A DNA stretch of 64,000 bases from Holothuria scabra (lineage: Eukaryota > Echinodermata > Holothuroidea > Aspidochirotida > Holothuriidae): the NCBI GenBank assembly GCA_037179385.1, contig CM074193.1:36296846-36360845 (forward strand), given 5' to 3'. Shown here piece after piece: positions 59,540-64,000 of this stretch. The translations under genes were made by a program, and so were the position numbers. Within the stretch, counting starts at the first letter, position 1. Each line of letters starts with the position of its first letter. The notes beneath the pieces are model-generated. The model made no database searches. It saw only the letters and a list, made by a program, of their open reading frames with translations, and was not told the origin of the DNA.

Positions 59540-62219
59540 CTACAGTGAATGGGTTTGCAGACTTTTGTCAGTAATGACTGCTAAAAGACCTGACTTAAAA
59601 ATAGGGTTGCTAACTCTCACAACCAATCAGGGGTTCAAAAAGTAAACTTTTACATTTCAAAACATACTACACATTCACTGCAGCAGAATATATAGTTCCT
59701 TCTGACAAACTTATAATTTTGCACGACAGGAGTTTCCTCCTCCTTCCTTCTCCTGCCCCCTCACCCACCCCTCACCATATTACTCCCATCACTCTACTGC
59801 GTAAAACAAATGCAAAATAGAGTCGAACCATTGATTTAGGGCCTCCATATTTAAAATCATCCATTTTCAGTCATGCTATTGTTCTTGGTGCCATGGTACT
59901 AATATCTGGTGAACCAAGTACTCATGTTTAAAATCAACCAAGAATTAATCATTTTGTCTAAATTCAGTTTAGATATCAAGAAGCAAAAACTACACAGTGA
60001 CATTGAACAGGAAACCATGTAGACATATATTAGTTCCTTCAACACCTGTGGTTTCCTTCAAATCAATGTTATGTTACCATAAATTTTGAAAAGTTGCTTT
60101 CATTGGTGTTAGAAAGTTATGGCTGAACTTTTTAACTGATAGATTTCGAACATTCCTTTTTCAGAATGGACTACCCCATCCCTCCATCTGTTAAAGTGAA
60201 AACTTTTAACTTTATTACAGCATACCATAAGATCTGATACATATTTTTTAAAGTGTCCTCCATTTAACTAAAAAGCATATTCTGGTGACCTTCCCTCTGA
60301 GTGTTGTGAGAAAAGCAAAAATTTTCTACATGTCTTTTAAACCTGGTCTCAATACCATTTTCCTAACTTAAGATATCTCACTTTAAAGATTGGGTATTTT
60401 TGTTAAAAAATACTTCTGCTTTTCAATAAAAGCATTTGGAAGTTATGTAATGTGGGCACATTGCCTCAAATTCCTTTTGTTTGTCTTTATAATTGAACAT
60501 CCTGTTTGACCTTGAAATTTGATAGTGTAGGAATGTTTGAATACCTTTTCCTGTAGATCTATCATTACCCTCCACCATATGTAGAGTATAACCAACAATG
60601 TTGCTTAATATTGCCTGCAGCAGAATCAATATTTTTAATAAATTGAATGCAATGTCAAATTAATGTGCCACAATTACATCACAGATTACCCATGATGCAC
60701 CAAATCTCAAGAAAAATTGCATTACTTTAAAAATCTGTATCTTCTAAAATGCTATATGCTATTGGGATGCAGTTTTCACCTCCTGAAAGAGAAATTTTTC
60801 TGCATATTTTGAATTAATGAATTTTGTCCAGAATAATCCTTTAAAGAACAAGAACTTGCCTCACAAAGGTGATCAAGGTGACACTTCAACCATCAAAGAG
60901 CTTGCAATTTTTTTTTCACCCCCCCCCCCCCCCTTTATACTTTAATAACACAAATTGTTATCAAATCCTCTCACCAATGCTTTGCCAACAAAATCACTAA
61001 AACTCATGCACAAAATCCCTTCCCTGTCAAATTTCCTGATAAACTCCCCAAAAATGATTCACAACCAAGCTTTGCTGATACATAACCACAATAGCACATA
61101 AATGCATGATGATTTTAAAACACAACCAAACTCCACCCATTCATGAATAATCATTTAACAATGAAGGAAATAGAATGTACAGGTATAGCATGTCAGAAAT
61201 TCTGGCTACAACTGCCCATGTATGGGAATACACTTGAAACAATAGTGCATTTCTAAACTATAGGGGTGGGTATTATTATGGGAGCTAAGTATTACAACTG
61301 GTTGGTTAGTACATCAATATGCATTATTGATATGCATATGCATGATTGTGAGAGAAGATATGGTAAGAAACAGCAGTATTCATATGCATGTTAATTCATA
61401 CCCAGTGCTTATGATATTGTCATAAAAGGAACTAAGGCAATAATTTAATCTGAAAAATAACAAATGTCAAGGATTGAAAAGAAACACTTCCTAATTTTCA
61501 TGTATTGCTTGTATACTGTAACATGTCTGCCCACTTCACAGTTTCAACCCTTTCTGCTAATGATAATTTGACATACTGATGGCCACTCCAACTTTTTATA
61601 AGCTCAAGGGTACCTAATTATTTGTCTGTTCCTGTCTGTTACCAAGTACTTAAAAAGCTAACCACTGTGGAAGCTAAGACACTATCACAAAAGTTTTGAA
61701 TGGCTTCTGGTTAAGTCTTGGGTCCCTTCCTATCTTGAGGGGGTATTCTCTGGGTTAAGCCTAATGTGGGAGATAGTCAAAAGGCATTTACTTAAAAAGA
61801 ATTTATTTTAAGGAAGAAAAAAAAAATGTGGAATCTATTTATCAATTTGGGTACTTTATTGATATTGCTTAAAATATAATTTTCCCCAATCACTTTAAAG
61901 CACAGAAATCAATAACTCACCAGTAACTATAGCAACTAATTAAAATTTAGGTCACATCACCATTTGTTCAAGATAAAGGTCAGACAAGGAGGCGGGTAGG
62001 GGGGTGGGAGATCTTTTTGCAGAAGTTGTAACAGACTCACTCTGTTTTGCAAGGCTAGGCATTTACAGTGCTGTGTACCTTTGGGATTGCAATTCATTTT
62101 GAAAGTACCTTTGTATCTGTAGCCTGCAGGACTTCCCTGAAAATGCTAAGACTTTAATCAACAAACAGTGTAAAAAATATTGATTTGAGTACTGTTACAC
62201 TTACAATACTTTTTCAAAA
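59540..62219. other. 2.7 kb intronic DNA; poly(C) tract
   Basis: C-run of about 15 at 60919-60934 after a T-run, and a GCATATGCAT-rich patch near 61317-61345. No exon recognised. Confidence 0.45.
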
Positions 62220-62295
62220 GTTAGATGGAGTTTTTTGGCCCAGTTTCCAGCCTACTGGTTCAAGTCGAGCTGGCCACGGCCTTTTTGTGGCAGGT
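62220..62295 (-). repeat. SINE fragment (3' end)
   Basis: It holds 'gttagatggagttttttggcc', 'cagtttccagcctactgg' and 'tcaagtcgagctggccacgg', then is truncated. Confidence 0.8.
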
Positions 62296-63241
62296 GTCCT
62301 AATGATCATTTCATAAAATTTTTGGAATATCACTCCTGCAACGACTTCCACCTCACAATGATTTAAAGCAACTTACAGTGAGCTTAAAGTTAAGGAAAGG
62401 CTAATTCTTCTCAGCATGACATAACTAAGAAGTCCAAGTGGACTTTTGGAAAGTAGGGCAATTTCTCAAATTTTAACTTTTTGCTTTTTTTTTTTCCATT
62501 TTTGCTTATTATTTTAACATCTTTACCTAAACTAAAACCCCCTTGACAACAAAAAGAATTCCCAATGGCCACAGAAATTCAACACAATGACTGAGTAATA
62601 AATTATTCTCCTGCATTTAAGGAGGAAGAGCGGTGTGCACTAAGAGCTGGGCATGGATACACCAGTGTCCCCTGCATGCCATCAGATTTGGACATTGACA
62701 ACTGAGATATCTTGAACCCCAAGGAGAAAGCAAATGCAAGGACAAAATTTGTGCTCTTAAAGCTTTCTCATATCAAGACTCATTAAACTTATTTTATCAC
62801 CCCCTTCCTCTCCCTTTCCCACAAAATGTCTAATTACTATAATGATAACAGATCAAGTTTTAAGTTGACAACATCTTTCCAAACTGAATAATTAGCCCTT
62901 TTAATCAGGGACTAGTTTAGCCAGTATTGCATCCAATTCTGCTTAACAAGATGGATAAATTGCTAAACAAATGCAAAATTGTGAAGCAGATTTTGTGTGA
63001 ACAGAATTCATAAACGATTTTATGATTTTGTGATATAAAAGCCGAGAAACATCAAAATTTATGTACAAATTTTTGAACATCAAATTATTCCCTGTGAACG
63101 TAGTTTCTCTCTTTGTACGGTGTTAGTTTAAGTCAGATAAAGAGAAGACAAGTATAATGCCTTAACTACAACCAAAAGCAGAAAGAAAAAGAACACTTAA
63201 CAAAACACAAAAGAGAGGTGGTAACAGAAAATAAAAGTTAC
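62296..63241. other. no recognisable feature
   Basis: About 950 bp without a supported feature. Confidence 0.45.
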
Positions 63242-63259
63242 CTATCATGGCCTTCATCG
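63242..63259 (-). CDS. possible 18-nt REPS microexon
   Basis: On the minus strand an 18-nt block lies between AAAG and GTAACT. It reads C|GAT GAA GGC CAT GAT|AG, and its last two bases plus the first base of the 59539 exon form an Arg codon, giving DEGHDRSYTG across the junction. A perfect branch-point-like CACTAAC lies only a few bases from the acceptor, closer than usual, and the pyrimidine tract is poor. The phase match is the main support. It could be chance. Confidence 0.3.
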
Positions 63260-64000
63260 CTTTAAGTTAGTGAACGTAAACAAAGGAAGAGAATGATAAA
63301 ATAGTTACACATGTAAACGAAAAATTAGGAATGATTAACTCAACATAAAATGATTATGCTTTGTAGACCAATCTACGACTACTAGCTCAAAGAGAGTTAG
63401 CTAAAATTTTCAGCAAAAACAAATGCTTGCCAGCCCTGCACGGTTTGCATTTAGCATTTTCTCTGAAGCATACTTGGAGAAAATACTTATATATTTATCA
63501 TACATCATATTTTTTGAAGACTAAAATGAAAACATTTAGAACTAAAAATTAAAGAATTCCAAACAAAACAGCCCTAATTTTTTACACATTTACTCAGCAA
63601 AGGAGGTATACTAAAAACATGGCTGCATGATTCCAAAATTGAAAAATTTAAAATCTCAAGACAAATGGCCATTTCACAAATAACCAAAATTCAAGGATTT
63701 AGGAAAATGACAAAATGAACTTTCCCCATTATCCTACTGCCTCAGAACCCTGTTAATTTGTATGCCCATCTAAAATAAAAAGAACAGACACTAAAAACTA
63801 TCTTATAAATGGAAACAAGTCTTTGACTGGTTTATTTTCATTTCATGTATAACTAAAAAGTTGTTTTTGTTTCATAAGCCTACCAAAATGTCTTGTACAC
63901 TTTTGCGGGTTATGGTGAAGTTACCTCGAAGTTCAAATATAATAAATGGGGACAAACAGATTTGCCAGTTTCAATCATTTTTGAATAACTAACATTTGAC
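63260..64000. other. no recognisable feature
   Basis: AT-rich DNA at the right edge, presumably REPS intron. Confidence 0.4.

Overview
This is eukaryotic, AT-rich genomic DNA: nearly all open frames are short and spurious, introns are kilobases long, and interspersed repeats make up most of what can be recognised. The only gene I can name is a minus-strand animal gene, the C-terminal part of a REPS1/REPS2 (RalBP1-associated EH-domain protein) homologue. Six exons spliced in frame (59539 down to 40708) encode about 260 residues: a Ser/Pro-rich linker with three SH3-ligand-type PxxPxR motifs, then the family's C-terminal coiled coil and 'LRPF' tail. The N-terminal EH domains must lie to the right of the window. 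A possible 18-nt microexon at 63242-63259 would join in frame. The host looks like a marine invertebrate deuterostome. An echinoderm, perhaps a sea cucumber, is my best guess from the mix of repeats, but the sequence does not prove it.

Layout. 1-18 kb: intergenic or intronic DNA with a SINE, a non-LTR retrotransposon relic, a MITE split by a DR1-bearing tandem-repeat element (3.6-5.05 kb), several hAT-type MITEs, and a second copy of the same MITE split by a 2.37-kb hAT-like element with a perfect 8-bp target duplication (15.27-17.89 kb). 18.8-20.1 kb: two members of one terminal-inverted-repeat family, one nested inside the other, each with a perfect 10-11 bp target duplication. 20.1-20.7 kb: a candidate minus-strand first exon and a decayed partial copy of it. 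21.9-23.8 kb: a loopless palindrome of about 300 bp built from CCCATATGGG units, then a TIR element rich in TTGGGY repeats. 24.5-30.5 kb: a more GC/CpG-rich stretch of unknown or TE-derived DNA containing a probable 1.65-kb hAT element and a promoter-like patch near 28.7-28.9 kb. 30.5-40 kb: repeats, including a piggyBac-type MITE. 40.7-64 kb: the REPS gene, whose introns are loaded with SINEs, MITEs and DR1/DR4 tandem repeats. One 101-nt exon is squeezed between a SINE and a fold-back MITE.

The mobile-element biology is the richest part. Four separate insertions can be read from their interrupted hosts or target duplications. A tRNA-derived SINE family appears at least fourteen times, mostly as fragments. 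A roughly 150-bp tandem-repeat family carries canonical nuclear-receptor direct repeats (DR1 and DR4) in its monomers and ends in a hairpin whose stem shows a compensatory change between copies. No tRNA or rRNA genes, CRISPR arrays or bacterial features were found.
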